Positions 8,851-18,499 of a DNA stretch of 64,000 nucleotides are shown one piece after another. The notes under the pieces were generated by a model. That model had not been told where the DNA came from and searched no databases. It was given only the letters and a program-made list of their open reading frames with translations. Location: NCBI RefSeq assembly GCF_008629685.1, contig NZ_VWSF01000005.1, forward strand, positions 229,688-293,687, given 5' to 3'. The DNA is from Adhaeribacter rhizoryzae. GTDB lineage: Bacteria; Bacteroidota; Bacteroidia; Cytophagales; Hymenobacteraceae. The position numbers and the translations under genes are program-made. The stretch's first letter is position 1. Each line of letters starts with the position of its first letter.

Positions 8851-9858
8851 TTATTCTTTCAGCGCGTTATAATCGCCCAAACTTAAATCGGCTTGGGTTC
8901 CTTTGTAGCTAACAAAGCTGCCCAACATTGAGTTTGTTATGTTGGCAAATTTTATTACCGTATTTTCCTGCACAATAGAATTGCTGATAACCGAATCGGA
9001 AACCTGCGTACCATTGCCTATAGAAACGTACGGACCTACTACCGCATTGTCTAATATAACATTTTCGCCGATAAATACCGGCGGAATAACTACGGAATTA
9101 TTTATTTGGGCAGAACCGGCTACTAAATCTTCTGAATCCTGGAGGTAAGAAAGGTAGCGCTGGTTAGTATAAACTGTGGCGTCTTTGTTACCGCAATCCA
9201 GCCATTCCGAAATTTTACCCGGAATAAAGCGGGTGCCTTTATTTTTCATGTTTTCCAACGCGTTGGTCAACTGGAATTCACCTTTGTCGAGGATATTATT
9301 ATCTAATAAATATTGCAGTTCTTCGCGCAGGTAAGCACCGTCTTTAAAATAATAAATTCCGATAATGGCTAAATCCGAAACAAAGTGTTCTGGTTTTTCT
9401 ACGAAGTCGGTAATTTCGCCGTTATCGTTTAGTTTTACCACCCCAAAAGGCCGCGGATCTTCAACCTGCTGCACCCAAATAGTGCCGTCAGCCGAAGTAT
9501 CCAAAGTAAAATCAGCTTTAAATAAAGTATCAGCAAAAGCTACTACCACGTTGCCTTCCAGCGATTCTTTGGCGCACAAGATGGCGTGAGCCGTTCCCAG
9601 CGGTTTATCCTGGTACGTAATGGTACCCCGGGCACCCACCGATTCGGCAATTTTTAACAAGCGGTTTTCTACGTCTTTGCCGAAATCGCCAATAATAAAG
9701 GCTACTTCTTCAATGGGTTCGTGGCATACTTTGGCAATATCTTCTACCAGCCGTTGCACAATAGGTTTTCCTGCAATGGGTACCAGTGGTTTTGGAACAG
9801 TAAGCGTATGGGGACGCATCCGTTTGCCCATACCCGCCATTGGAACTATTATTTTCAT
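8851..9858 (-). CDS. Sugar-phosphate nucleotidyltransferase with left-handed beta-helix tail
   Basis: Predicted to activate a sugar 1-phosphate to an NDP-sugar for polysaccharide or envelope synthesis. The 335-residue protein opens with the GT-A-like signature MAGMGKRMRPHT and has PKPLVPIAGKPI (residues 23-34), VAFADTLF and DFVEKPEHF. The C-terminal 80-90 residues show hexapeptide-like repeats (IGENVILDNAVVGPYVSIGNGTQVSDSVI). Specificity (glucose-1-phosphate thymidylyl-, uridylyl- or mannose-1-phosphate guanylyl-transfer) cannot be settled by eye. It is followed by the TPR gene and preceded by a short repeat-bearing spacer and dut. Confidence 0.88.
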   Translation of the reverse strand: MKIIVPMAGMGKRMRPHTLTVPKPLVPIAGKPIVQRLVEDIAKVCHEPIEEVAFIIGDFGKDVENRLLKIAESVGARGTITYQDKPLGTAHAILCAKESLEGNVVVAFADTLFKADFTLDTSADGTIWVQQVEDPRPFGVVKLNDNGEITDFVEKPEHFVSDLAIIGIYYFKDGAYLREELQYLLDNNILDKGEFQLTNALENMKNKGTRFIPGKISEWLDCGNKDATVYTNQRYLSYLQDSEDLVAGSAQINNSVVIPPVFIGENVILDNAVVGPYVSIGNGTQVSDSVISNSIVQENTVIKFANITNSMLGSFVSYKGTQADLSLGDYNALKE

Positions 9859-9867
9859 AGTTTATAA

Positions 9868-9910
9868 GTTAGATATTATATGTTAGATACTAGATATTAG
9901 ACGTTAGATT
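9868..9910. repeat. Short degenerate TTAGATA repeats
   Basis: The spacer between dut and the nucleotidyltransferase gene contains TTAGATATTATATG, TTAGATACTAGATA, TTAGACG and TTAGATT in succession, a degenerate 7-14 nt direct repeat. No function can be read from it. Confidence 0.5.
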
Positions 9911-10069
9911 TTTGGCAAAAATGTTGTAAACAGTAGTACGGTTTTAGAAAGCGTTTTTTCTACGGCAAAATATTGATTTTATTCTTCCGGATGTCCATTT
10001 CCTAAATAGTACAGCAATACATTTTTACATCAGCAAATTAGTGTAGCAGCACATTAAATAATTAGCACA

Positions 10070-10504
10070 TTACTTAACGCCCGTACTACCGTAACCGCCG
10101 GCGCCGCGTTGGGTATCCGATAAAGATAAAGATTCCTGCCACGCTACGGTTTCGTGCCGGGCCACTACCATTTGGGCAATGCGCTCGCCGTCTTCTACCA
10201 CAAATTCCTGGTCCGATAAATTTACCAGCAGCACTTTAATTTCGCCCCGGTAGTCGGCATCGATGGTGCCGGGGCTGTTTACGATAGAAATACCGTGTTT
10301 ATAAGCTAAACCGCTGCGGGGCCTGATTTGTGCCTCGTAGCCATTGGGTAACTCCAGGAATAAACCTGTAGGAATTAAGGCCCGTTGTAAAGGTTTAAGA
10401 ACCACGCTGCTATCCAGATTTGCCCGTAAATCCATACCCGCCGAACTGGGTGTTTGGTAAGAGGGCAACGCGTGTTTAGACTGATTAATAATATTTACCT
10501 TCAT
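10070..10504 (-). CDS. dut: dUTP diphosphatase
   Basis: Hydrolyses dUTP to dUMP and pyrophosphate, keeping uracil out of DNA and feeding thymidylate synthesis. At 144 residues it has the usual trimeric dUTPase length. All motifs are visible: AGMDLRA (motif 1), [11 protein letters not shown] (motif 2), [19 protein letters not shown] (motif 3, with the catalytic Asp), GERIAQMV (motif 4) and [10 protein letters not shown] (motif 5, nucleotide-covering tail). It lies about 100 bases downstream of the flippase gene on the same strand. Confidence 0.97.
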   Translation of the reverse strand: MKVNIINQSKHALPSYQTPSSAGMDLRANLDSSVVLKPLQRALIPTGLFLELPNGYEAQIRPRSGLAYKHGISIVNSPGTIDADYRGEIKVLLVNLSDQEFVVEDGERIAQMVVARHETVAWQESLSLSDTQRGAGGYGSTGVK

Positions 10505-10604
10505 GTACTAAAAATTTCTTACTGGAAATATACTATTCTAGTTGCAAGTAACGATACAATAATCCTTTTTTAATTTAAAGGGAAAATATAAGGCTCCGAT
10601 TAAA

Positions 10605-12107
10605 CTATCTTTTAAGGCTGAACTTAGGCTTTTCTACTAAAAATACGAGCAGCAGAAACCCAGCGCATAAACCTAAATGATACAAATGGCGCCAGAGCGT
10701 ATCGGCAATCGGTACATACAAGGCCGCTAAAACAATTAGAATTGCTACCAGCAGGTAAGCTGTAATTGTTAAAATTGGGTAAGGAACCGGATAATAGCGT
10801 TGGCCTAACAAATAACACGCGAGCGCCATACTAAAGTAACAAGCCAGAGTAGCCCAGGCACTGCCCATATAACCTAATACAGGTATGAGCAAAATATTTA
10901 AAATAATGGTAATGGCCGCGCCCCCAAAACTAATATAGGTACCTATATGGGTTTTATCGGTAAGCTTAAACCAGATAGAAAGATTGTAATATACGCCTAA
11001 AAATAAATTAGCCAGCAGCAAAATGGGTACAATGCCTAAGCCTTGGTAATAATCCGGGTCGCGGATTAGCAGTTTAAAATCTTCGAGGTTAACGCTAACA
11101 AACAGGAAAATAAAAGTACAGACCAGCACAAACCATTTCATAACCAGGGCAAAAGTTGCCGGCGAATTTTTTTCTTTAGCTTGGGAAAAGAAAAAAGGCT
11201 CGCCAGCGTACCGAAAAGCCTGGACAGCCAAAGTCATGAACATAGCCAATTTGTAGCAGCCGTTGTAAACGCCCACCGCGCCTTTGGTACTTAAATTCGG
11301 GTAGAAGTTTTTTGGCAGAAACTCCAGCAATAAAATCCGGTCGAGCAGCTCGTTTACCATGCCCGCAAAACCCATTATCATGAGCGGATAGCCGTATTGG
11401 AGCAGCGGCTTCATAAAAGTAAAATCGAGGTTAAACCGGAAACCCCGGAACTCCCGCCAAAGCATGGGAATTAACAAAAGATTAGCAACCAGGTTAATCA
11501 GGAAAATATACCCCACGCCCCACGCAGGCACGTAAATAGTTGAAACCAGCGGTTTTAAAGAAGGTAAAAACTGGTCGAAATAAATGCCGTGGCAGAACCA
11601 GAAGAAGAAAATATTGGCCGCAATGGTAATAAAAATATTAGCCATTTTCAGGCTGGCAAATTTAATGGCTTTGTTCTCCAGACGCAAACGGGCAAACGGA
11701 ATAGCCGTTATGGCATCTACGGCCAGAATAATAGCCAGCCAACTAATGTATAATTGCTGGTCCGGAAACTCAATGGCTTCGGCAATAGGATTAATAAATA
11801 TTAAAATGCAACCAGTAAAAACGAGGCTGGTGAAAATAATAAAACTCAGTACCCGGTTGTATAGCTGCTGAAAATTTACATCGGCCCGGTTGGCAAACCG
11901 GAAGAAAGCGGTTTCCAGACCCATGGTGTACAGCACATTAAAAAAACCTACGTACGCGTACAAACTACCAATAACACCGTAAGCTTCGGGTTTAAAAACG
12001 TCCGAATGGATCGCAAAAAAAAGCAGGAAATTTAGTAAGCGCCCAACAATGCTGCTGATACCATAGGCCGCAGTTTGCCCTACCAGTTTTTTGGCAACAC
12101 TACTCAT
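10605..12107 (-). CDS. Polysaccharide-biosynthesis flippase (Wzx/MATE-like)
   Basis: A 500-residue integral membrane protein with about 12-14 hydrophobic helices, starting MSSVAKKLVGQTAAYGISSIVGRLLNFLL. That N-terminal pattern is typical of the polysaccharide biosynthesis/oligosaccharide flippase family, and GAVGVYNGCYKLAMFMTLAVQAFRYAGEPFFF is a conserved mid-region. These proteins move lipid-linked sugar units across the inner membrane. The nearby nucleotidyltransferase fits envelope glycan synthesis. The substrate is unknown, and a lipid II flippase role cannot be excluded. Confidence 0.87.
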   Translation of the reverse strand: MSSVAKKLVGQTAAYGISSIVGRLLNFLLFFAIHSDVFKPEAYGVIGSLYAYVGFFNVLYTMGLETAFFRFANRADVNFQQLYNRVLSFIIFTSLVFTGCILIFINPIAEAIEFPDQQLYISWLAIILAVDAITAIPFARLRLENKAIKFASLKMANIFITIAANIFFFWFCHGIYFDQFLPSLKPLVSTIYVPAWGVGYIFLINLVANLLLIPMLWREFRGFRFNLDFTFMKPLLQYGYPLMIMGFAGMVNELLDRILLLEFLPKNFYPNLSTKGAVGVYNGCYKLAMFMTLAVQAFRYAGEPFFFSQAKEKNSPATFALVMKWFVLVCTFIFLFVSVNLEDFKLLIRDPDYYQGLGIVPILLLANLFLGVYYNLSIWFKLTDKTHIGTYISFGGAAITIILNILLIPVLGYMGSAWATLACYFSMALACYLLGQRYYPVPYPILTITAYLLVAILIVLAALYVPIADTLWRHLYHLGLCAGFLLLVFLVEKPKFSLKR

Positions 12108-12168
12108 GCGCAGCGATTAATATTTGCTGGAAAAGAAAAAAATAGGAGCGTAAAAGCAATTAACTAGA

Positions 12169-12951
12169 TTAATAGCCCTGGAAATTTGGTTTTCTTTTTT
12201 CGAGGAAAGCGTGGGTACCTTCCAGAAAGTCTTCGGAACCGCAACAACGGCTAAAGGAGTTGGCTTCGGTTTGGTAGCCGTGTTCTTCTTTGTCGTACCA
12301 GGCGTTTACGCAATCTACAATTAAGCCAACGGCCAGCGGCGCTTTGGTAATAATTTTACCCATTATTTCGCGCGTTTTGTACATGAGGTCGGCAAACGTA
12401 GTTACATGGTTTACCAGCCTTAAACGAAGCGCTTCCTGGGCCGAAATCATGTCGCCGGTCATCATAAGTTCCATGGCTTTACCTTTGCCTACCAATTGGG
12501 TTAAGCGTTGGGTGCCGCCGTAACCGGGTATTAAACCTAATTTTACTTCGGGCTGCCCAAACTGGGCATTTTCGCTGGCAATTCTAATATGGCAAGCCAT
12601 GGCTAGTTCGCAGCCACCACCTAAGGCAAAGCCATTTATGGCCGCAATTACCGGTTTAGGAGATTCTTCGATCATGCTGAATATATCCTGCCCACGTTCC
12701 GAAAAACGGCGACCTACTACTTCATTCAAGTTCGTTATTTCAGCTATATCTGCTCCGGCGACAAAAGCTTTATCGCCTTCGCCCGTAAAAATAATCCCCC
12801 GCACATCATCATTGTCAAACGCTTCCTGCATAGCTGCCCCAATTTCTTCTACCGTTTCGGTATTCAGGGCATTCAGTTTAGAAACCCGGCTAATTGTAAT
12901 GGTTAAAATACCACCCTCCAGGTCAAGTTTCAGGTTATTAAATGTCATCAT
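12169..12951 (-). CDS. Enoyl-CoA hydratase/isomerase family protein
   Basis: A crotonase-fold enzyme of about 260 residues that acts on acyl-CoA thioesters, probably hydrating trans-2-enoyl-CoA in beta-oxidation. Oxyanion-hole and active-site blocks are present: AFVAGADIAEI, INGFALGGGCELAMACHIRIASENAQFGQPEVKLGLIPGYGGTQRL. The two glutamates expected in true hydratases fall in GGGCELAM and GQPEVKLG. I chose ATG 12951; a TTG codon sits immediately upstream in frame. The gene seems monocistronic, about 60 bases upstream of the flippase gene. Confidence 0.9.
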   Translation of the reverse strand: MMTFNNLKLDLEGGILTITISRVSKLNALNTETVEEIGAAMQEAFDNDDVRGIIFTGEGDKAFVAGADIAEITNLNEVVGRRFSERGQDIFSMIEESPKPVIAAINGFALGGGCELAMACHIRIASENAQFGQPEVKLGLIPGYGGTQRLTQLVGKGKAMELMMTGDMISAQEALRLRLVNHVTTFADLMYKTREIMGKIITKAPLAVGLIVDCVNAWYDKEEHGYQTEANSFSRCCGSEDFLEGTHAFLEKRKPNFQGY

Positions 12952-13193
12952 CAAAATTCAGACTACTAGCTGTTTAAATTAGGAGGCAAATATACGTAAA
13001 TAGGTTTATTAATAAGCAAAACCTAGGTGCCTTGTGAGCAGGAAAGAATAAACAGCGGGCTATTCAGGTATTTTTAGAAATTAGATTTAAAGCAATTTCA
13101 CGTATAAACCATAATATTCTAAATATTTAATACTAAGGTTGGCGATGTTCGAGATTTATACAAAAAGCAAGTTTACCAAAGTATTATAAAAGC

Positions 13194-13221
13194 AAAAGGC
13201 CGTAAATAGTTACGGCCTTTT
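13194..13221 (-). terminator. Terminator of the rimP-nusA-infB operon
   Basis: A perfect 12-bp inverted repeat, AAAAGGCCGTAA/TTACGGCCTTTT with a 4-nt loop, lies 22 bases after the infB stop on the minus strand. T-rich sequence on both sides allows bidirectional activity. Confidence 0.85.
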
Positions 13222-13242
13222 GTTCTGTTAAGCTATAGCAAC

Positions 13243-16200
13243 TTATAAAGTTCGCTTCACTTCTTTTTCTTCGTAGGCTTCAATAATGTCGCCGATTTCT
13301 AAATCATTAAAGTTCTTGATGCTGATACCGCATTCGTAACCGGTTCTAACTTCCGAAACATCGTCTTTAAAGCGTTTCAGCGCTAAAATATCGCCCGAAT
13401 GCACTACAATACCATCGCGTACTACTCTTATTTTAGAGTTACGGGCAATAGTGCCGTCGGTAACCATACAGCCGGCAATAGTACCAACTTTGGTAATCCG
13501 GAATACTTCCCGTACCTCTACGTTGGCAATTATTACTTCCTGTAAAGTTGGTGCCAGCATACCTTCCATCGCATCTTTCACTTCATTAATGGCGTTATAG
13601 ATGATAGAGTACAGACGAATATCTATTTGTTCCTGTTCTGCCAAGCGGCGGGCATTGCCCGAAGGCCGTACCTGGAAACCAATAATAATCGCATCGGAAG
13701 CTGAAGCCAGCAACACATCCGACTCTGAAATCTGGCCAACACCCTTAGAAAGAATATTTACCTGTACTTCGTTCGTAGACAGTTTCAGTAATGAGTCCGA
13801 AAGCGCTTCTACCGAACCATCCACGTCACCTTTTACAATTACGTTCAGTTCCTTAAACGAACCAATAGCCAAACGACGACCAATTTCGTCGAGGGTAATA
13901 TGCTTTTTGGTACGCATGCTCTGCTCGCGTTGTAACTGCGAACGGCTGGAAGCAATTTCCCGGGCTTCACGCTCGGTTTCGTATACCACAAATTTATCGC
14001 CCGCTTGCGGGGCCCCATCCAAGCCTAATACCTGCACCGGTGTAGACGGACCAGCCGTTTTCATTTTCTTGCCCCGGTGATCGGTCATGGCTTTTACGCG
14101 GCCATAATGCGAACCTGCCAGCATTATATCGCCTATGTGTAAGGTTCCGGTTTGTACCATAATGGTAGCTACGTAACCCCGGCCTTTATCCAAAGAGGCT
14201 TCAATAACACTACCAGTGGCCCGGCGGTCCGGATTGGCTTTCAGTTCTAATAATTCTGATTCCAGTAAAACTTTTTCCAATAGATCCGGAATACCTACGC
14301 CAGTTTTAGCTGATATTTCCTGACACTGGTATTTACCACCCCATTCTTCTACCAGAATATTAATAGCGGCTAATTGCTCTCTTATCCGGTCTGGGTTGGC
14401 CGATGGTTTATCTACTTTGTTAATGGCAATTACAATAGGTACGCCAGCCGCCTGCGCGTGATTTAAAGCCTCTTTGGTTTGGGGCATTACATCATCATCG
14501 GCTGCAACCACAATAATTACCACGTCGGTAATTTTAGCACCCCGGGCCCGCATGGCTGTAAACGCCTCGTGACCCGGTGTATCTAGGAACGTAATACGTT
14601 TGCCGGTCTCTGTTAATACATCGTACGCGCCAATGTGCTGGGTAATACCCCCGGCCTCACCGGCAGTTACTTTAGAGTTCCGGATAAAGTCGAGCAAGGA
14701 AGTTTTACCGTGGTCCACGTGACCCATAATGGTAACAATGGGCGCGCGTTCTATCAGATCTTCGTCGCTATCTTCTTCTTCAACTTCAATATCTTCATCT
14801 TCGGCTGATAAGAACTCTACATCGTAACTAAATTCGTCGGCAATAATGGTAATAGCTTCGGCATCGAGGCGTTGGTTAATAGAAACGAACATTCCCAGGC
14901 CTAAACACACCTTAATAACATCATTTACCGATACATTCATGAGCGCAGCTAAGTCGTTTGCCGAAATAAATTCGGTTAACTTTAAGGTCTTAGACTCTGA
15001 TTGCTCTAATGCGCGGCGTTGCTCATCGGCATCGGCAATAGCCGAACGTTTTTCGCGACGGTACTTAGCCCGGTTAGCCTGATTGCCTTTACCGCCACTT
15101 AAGCGGGCCAGCGTAGCTTTAATCTGCTCTTGTATTTGTTTATCGGTTACGTCTGCTTTAGGCGCACCTGCCGCAACATTAGGCCGATTGCCACCTTGGC
15201 CTTTATTAAAGTTAGGCCGATTACCAGGCGTATTTTGCGAAAAGTCTTTCCGATCGCCGCGTACTACTACCGGCCGGTCGTTTGTGTCTGGTGCCGCATT
15301 TTGTACAATAATACGCTTGCGCTTCTTCTTGTTGGCACTATCACGGTTGGCATTATCCCGGTTCGCATTTCCGTCACGATTTTGTTGCGGTGGATTATTC
15401 CCCCGGTTACGGTCGGCAGCAGAATCGTTTTTGAAACCTTTTTTAGGGCCACTAGCCGTTTTAGGACCACCGGCAGTAGGTAACTCTATTTTACCTAACA
15501 CAGTTAAGCCTTTTAGCTTATCGGCCTGAGCAACAATAGTTTCTACTTCTTCTTCGGTTGGTTCTTGCGGAGCTGCGGGAGCCGGGCTTGGTTTTGGCGT
15601 ATCTATTGGCGTTTCAACCTTAGGCTGCGGCTCAGGGGTTTCCTCTACTACAGGCTTTTCGGCTACAGGTTCAGGGGCCGGCACTGGCTTAGGCACTTCA
15701 ACCGGTGTTGGTTCGGGCACCTCTGGTTTTGTTTCTGCTACCGGCGCAGGTTCTGGTACTGCTATTATTGGTGCAGTTGTTTCCTGAACTAAAGGTACTG
15801 GCGCAGGTTCCGGTGCTGCAACTGCTGGTGCAGGTTCAGGGGCACGCTCAATAGGTTTATCGGCCACTGGTGCTTCAACAGGCTCTGGTTTACTTACTAC
15901 CGGCGGCGCTGCCACTGCGGCTGGCACCGGAGCCGGAGCCGGCGTTTGAACTGGCGGCGTAGCTGGTTTAGGAATAGGTCTGCCTTTCGCATCTAATTCT
16001 ATTCTGCCCACTACCTTAAAGCCAGGTAACCGGGTTCCTGTAGTATCTTCTTTAACCGCTGCCGGCTGCTGAGCCAGCGTTGGTTCGGGTTTTGGTGCCG
16101 GGGCAACTGGCTCCGGTTTATGTATTTCCGGCTCCCGGGCTTTGATAGGTTCTGGCTCCGGAGCAGGGTGTTTTTTACCAATATTAAGTTCAGCGGCTTC

Positions 16201-16386
16201 AATCTTGGCTTGCACCGAAGATTCAAATGCTTTCATCAGCATACTGAACTGCTCCGATGTAATTTTTGAAGTAGGTTTATTTTCGATATCAAAACCCTTA
16301 CCCGATAGGAAATCCACAACCGTGGACGTACTAATGTTCAGGGTTGTTGCTACCTGTTTAAGCCTCATCGTTTTTTCTTCTGACAT
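13243..16386 (-). CDS. infB: Translation initiation factor IF-2
   Basis: A GTPase that brings fMet-tRNA to the 30S subunit and promotes subunit joining. About 1047 residues. An N-terminal IF2N helix ([21 protein letters not shown]) is followed by a P/E/A/V-rich linker of over 300 residues, a basic N/R-rich stretch, a second IF2N domain ([21 protein letters not shown]), then the G domain from about residue 545 with [16 protein letters not shown] and NKVDKP, and the C-terminal domains. The ATG at 16386 (MSEEKT) is preferred over an in-frame TTG two codons upstream. The low-complexity linker is typical of Bacteroidota. It is the last gene of rimP-nusA-infB. Confidence 0.98.
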   Translation of the reverse strand: MSEEKTMRLKQVATTLNISTSTVVDFLSGKGFDIENKPTSKITSEQFSMLMKAFESSVQAKIEAAELNIGKKHPAPEPEPIKAREPEIHKPEPVAPAPKPEPTLAQQPAAVKEDTTGTRLPGFKVVGRIELDAKGRPIPKPATPPVQTPAPAPVPAAVAAPPVVSKPEPVEAPVADKPIERAPEPAPAVAAPEPAPVPLVQETTAPIIAVPEPAPVAETKPEVPEPTPVEVPKPVPAPEPVAEKPVVEETPEPQPKVETPIDTPKPSPAPAAPQEPTEEEVETIVAQADKLKGLTVLGKIELPTAGGPKTASGPKKGFKNDSAADRNRGNNPPQQNRDGNANRDNANRDSANKKKRKRIIVQNAAPDTNDRPVVVRGDRKDFSQNTPGNRPNFNKGQGGNRPNVAAGAPKADVTDKQIQEQIKATLARLSGGKGNQANRAKYRREKRSAIADADEQRRALEQSESKTLKLTEFISANDLAALMNVSVNDVIKVCLGLGMFVSINQRLDAEAITIIADEFSYDVEFLSAEDEDIEVEEEDSDEDLIERAPIVTIMGHVDHGKTSLLDFIRNSKVTAGEAGGITQHIGAYDVLTETGKRITFLDTPGHEAFTAMRARGAKITDVVIIVVAADDDVMPQTKEALNHAQAAGVPIVIAINKVDKPSANPDRIREQLAAINILVEEWGGKYQCQEISAKTGVGIPDLLEKVLLESELLELKANPDRRATGSVIEASLDKGRGYVATIMVQTGTLHIGDIMLAGSHYGRVKAMTDHRGKKMKTAGPSTPVQVLGLDGAPQAGDKFVVYETEREAREIASSRSQLQREQSMRTKKHITLDEIGRRLAIGSFKELNVIVKGDVDGSVEALSDSLLKLSTNEVQVNILSKGVGQISESDVLLASASDAIIIGFQVRPSGNARRLAEQEQIDIRLYSIIYNAINEVKDAMEGMLAPTLQEVIIANVEVREVFRITKVGTIAGCMVTDGTIARNSKIRVVRDGIVVHSGDILALKRFKDDVSEVRTGYECGISIKNFNDLEIGDIIEAYEEKEVKRTL

Positions 16387-16522
16387 GCTCAAAATATGCT
16401 GTTTTCTTTATTATGTTATTTATAATTACTAATGAGTAAATCAATAGCAATTATATGGTTATGGATTTATTTAAATATATTAACAAAGGACTTGGTGAAT
16501 TAATTACCAATTCCTCATAAGA

Positions 16523-17773
16523 TTAACTGTTATCCGATTCAAATTCCTGCCGGATAATAGAAAGTACTTCGTCAACGGTTTCCTCTTCCAACTCTGTACG
16601 GCGAACCAAATCTTCGCGGGTTACGGCCAGCACACTCTTGGCCGTATCTAAACCAATGCGCTTCAGTTCGTCCAATACCCAATCTTCAATTTCATCGCTG
16701 AATTCGTCAATCGAAATATCTTCTTCGTACTCTTCTTGTTCGCGGAATACATCTATTTCCAAGCCAACTAAGCGGCTGGCGAGTTTAATATTCTGGCCAC
16801 CTTTACCAATAGCCAACGAAACCTGATCGGGCTTTAAAAACACCGAAACGCGGCCTTCTTCTTCGTTAATCTTCATGCTGCTAATTTTAGCAGGACTCAG
16901 GGCACGCTGAATATAAAGCTCCAGGTTATCGGTATAATTAATTACATCGATATTTTCGTTTTCGAGTTCCCGCACAATGCTGTGAATGCGGGAACCTTTC
17001 ATTCCCACACAAGCTCCTACCGGGTCAATGCGGTCGTCGTAAGATTCTACCGCTACTTTGGCGCGCTCGCCGGGTTCGCGCACAATATTTTTAATGATGA
17101 TTAAGCCATCATAAATTTCCGGTACTTCATTTTCGAACAAGCGTTCTAAAAATACCGGCGAAGTACGCGACAAAATAATACGCGGCGTACCGTTTACTAT
17201 TTCTACCCGGTGTACTACGGCTCTTACCACATCGCCTTTACGGTAACGGTCTTTCGAAATTTGTTCCGCCTTTGGCAATATTAATTCGTTATCTTCCGGA
17301 TCAACCAGCATTACCTCACGGTTCCAGATTTGATAAACTTCGCCCGAAATAATTTCACCTACCAAATCTTTGTATTTTTGGTACATTAAATCTTTTTCGA
17401 GATCCTTTACCCGCTGAATTAAGGTTTGCCGGGCCGTTAATACCGCCCGCCGGCCAAAATCTTCTAATTTTATTTCTTCGGCAACTTCTTCGCCTATTTC
17501 AAAATCAGGTTCTATCTTCTGAGCTTCCGATAAGCTAATTTTATCATGATCCCAGATATCTTCGGAGTTATCGTCTACAATTTCCCGATTTCGCCAGATT
17601 TCGAGGTCACCTTTTTCTACGTTCAGAATAATATCAAAATTTTCGTCAGTGCCCCACTTTTTGCGAATCATCGTCCGAAATACATCTTCCAGAATACGCA
17701 TCATCGTTGGCCGGTCAATATTCTTGAACTTGGCAAACTCCGCGAACGATTCGATCAGAATAGAACTATCCAT
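16523..17773 (-). CDS. nusA: Transcription termination/antitermination factor NusA
   Basis: Binds RNA polymerase and nascent RNA and modulates pausing, termination and rRNA antitermination. The 416 residues show an N-terminal RNAP-binding domain (1-130), an S1 domain (about 135-200), two KH domains (VGACVGMKGSRIHSIVREL and LAIGKGGQNIKLASRLVG), and a single C-terminal helical repeat (VLDELKRIGLDTAKSVLAVT). It lacks the second acidic repeat of E. coli NusA, as is normal for Bacteroidota. rimP starts 6 bases upstream. Confidence 0.97.
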   Translation of the reverse strand: MDSSILIESFAEFAKFKNIDRPTMMRILEDVFRTMIRKKWGTDENFDIILNVEKGDLEIWRNREIVDDNSEDIWDHDKISLSEAQKIEPDFEIGEEVAEEIKLEDFGRRAVLTARQTLIQRVKDLEKDLMYQKYKDLVGEIISGEVYQIWNREVMLVDPEDNELILPKAEQISKDRYRKGDVVRAVVHRVEIVNGTPRIILSRTSPVFLERLFENEVPEIYDGLIIIKNIVREPGERAKVAVESYDDRIDPVGACVGMKGSRIHSIVRELENENIDVINYTDNLELYIQRALSPAKISSMKINEEEGRVSVFLKPDQVSLAIGKGGQNIKLASRLVGLEIDVFREQEEYEEDISIDEFSDEIEDWVLDELKRIGLDTAKSVLAVTREDLVRRTELEEETVDEVLSIIRQEFESDNS

Positions 17774-17779
17774 TTTATT

Positions 17780-18250
17780 TTATTTAAATGATATTACAAT
17801 ATTCGACTTGGCTATATCGGTATAGTTAAGCTGCACCGGCGTGGTCGTTATTTTCTTTTTATCTTTTATTTCTTCTAATAAATTTATGCCGGTCTCCGAA
17901 ACAGCTTCTAAAGTGCCGGTTTTTTCAGAGCCGTCCTGCAATACCAATTTTAGTTTGCGGCCCACGTGGCGTTTATACTGCCGCGGGTACAGCAAAGGCT
18001 GGTCGGCGCCCGGCGAGGTTACCTCCAGCGTATAACTTACTTCTTCGCCGTAAGTTTCTTCTATGCGCCGGCCTAAGCGGCGGCTTATGGTAGCGCACTG
18101 GTCGATGCTAATGCCATTGTCGCCGTCGGCAATAACTGTTACCTTTTGTTTAACCGCAGAATCAGATACATTAATTCCCACAATAAATAAATCTTTATCG
18201 GGCAGGGTGTCGGCGGCTAGTTTTTCTATATCTTGTTTAGTGAAAATCAT
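17780..18250 (-). CDS. rimP: Ribosome maturation factor RimP
   Basis: A 156-residue cytoplasmic factor needed for 30S subunit maturation. It has the N-terminal alpha/beta domain (VTVIADGDNGISIDQCATISRRLGRRIEE), the conserved SYTLEVTSPGADQPL block, and an SH3-like C-terminal domain (GRKLKLVLQDGSEKTGTLE). It is the first gene of the operon rimP-nusA-infB. A strong promoter at 18315-18345 and an 18-bp palindromic hairpin in the leader (18278-18295) precede it. Confidence 0.95.
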   Translation of the reverse strand: MIFTKQDIEKLAADTLPDKDLFIVGINVSDSAVKQKVTVIADGDNGISIDQCATISRRLGRRIEETYGEEVSYTLEVTSPGADQPLLYPRQYKRHVGRKLKLVLQDGSEKTGTLEAVSETGINLLEEIKDKKKITTTPVQLNYTDIAKSNIVISFK

Positions 18251-18277
18251 TTAGCTGGATAAAAACAAAACAAAATA

Positions 18278-18295
18278 GGGGACTGCAGTCCCCTC
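18278..18295 (-). promoter_or_regulatory. Leader hairpin of the rimP-nusA-infB operon, possible attenuator
   Basis: A perfect 18-bp palindrome, AGGGGACTGCAGTCCCCT, lies in the 5' untranslated region, starting about 15 bases after the predicted start site. On the minus strand it is followed by T-rich sequence (ATTTTGTTTTGTTTTTATCC), giving it the shape of an intrinsic terminator upstream of nusA. Autoregulation by NusA is inference. Confidence 0.65.
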
Positions 18296-18314
18296 ATCTT
18301 CATTGTTTACGCCA

Positions 18315-18345
18315 CAAATTTACGAATAAATTATGTTATATCCAA
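18315..18345 (-). promoter_or_regulatory. Promoter of rimP-nusA-infB
   Basis: TTG (18343-18345) is separated by 20 bases from TAAATTTG (18315-18322) on the minus strand, matching the Bacteroidota housekeeping promoter TTG-N19-23-TAnnTTTG. Confidence 0.75.
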
Positions 18346-18499
18346 CCAACCCTCATTTTTGGAATAAAAAATGTAAATAAATTAAATTATTAAGCCAAGC
18401 TGGCAAAATTATCAAGTTATTATTAAGTCAAAATTCTTCCTGGTTCGGGTAGTACCATAAAAACTTAATTAGTAAGTTTGTTTTATAGCTTACCAAAAC

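Noticed and set aside
15083..15529. Plus-strand frame of 148 codons opposite infB
   Set aside because: It lies opposite the low-complexity linker of IF-2. The composition reflects that linker and no initiation context is seen.
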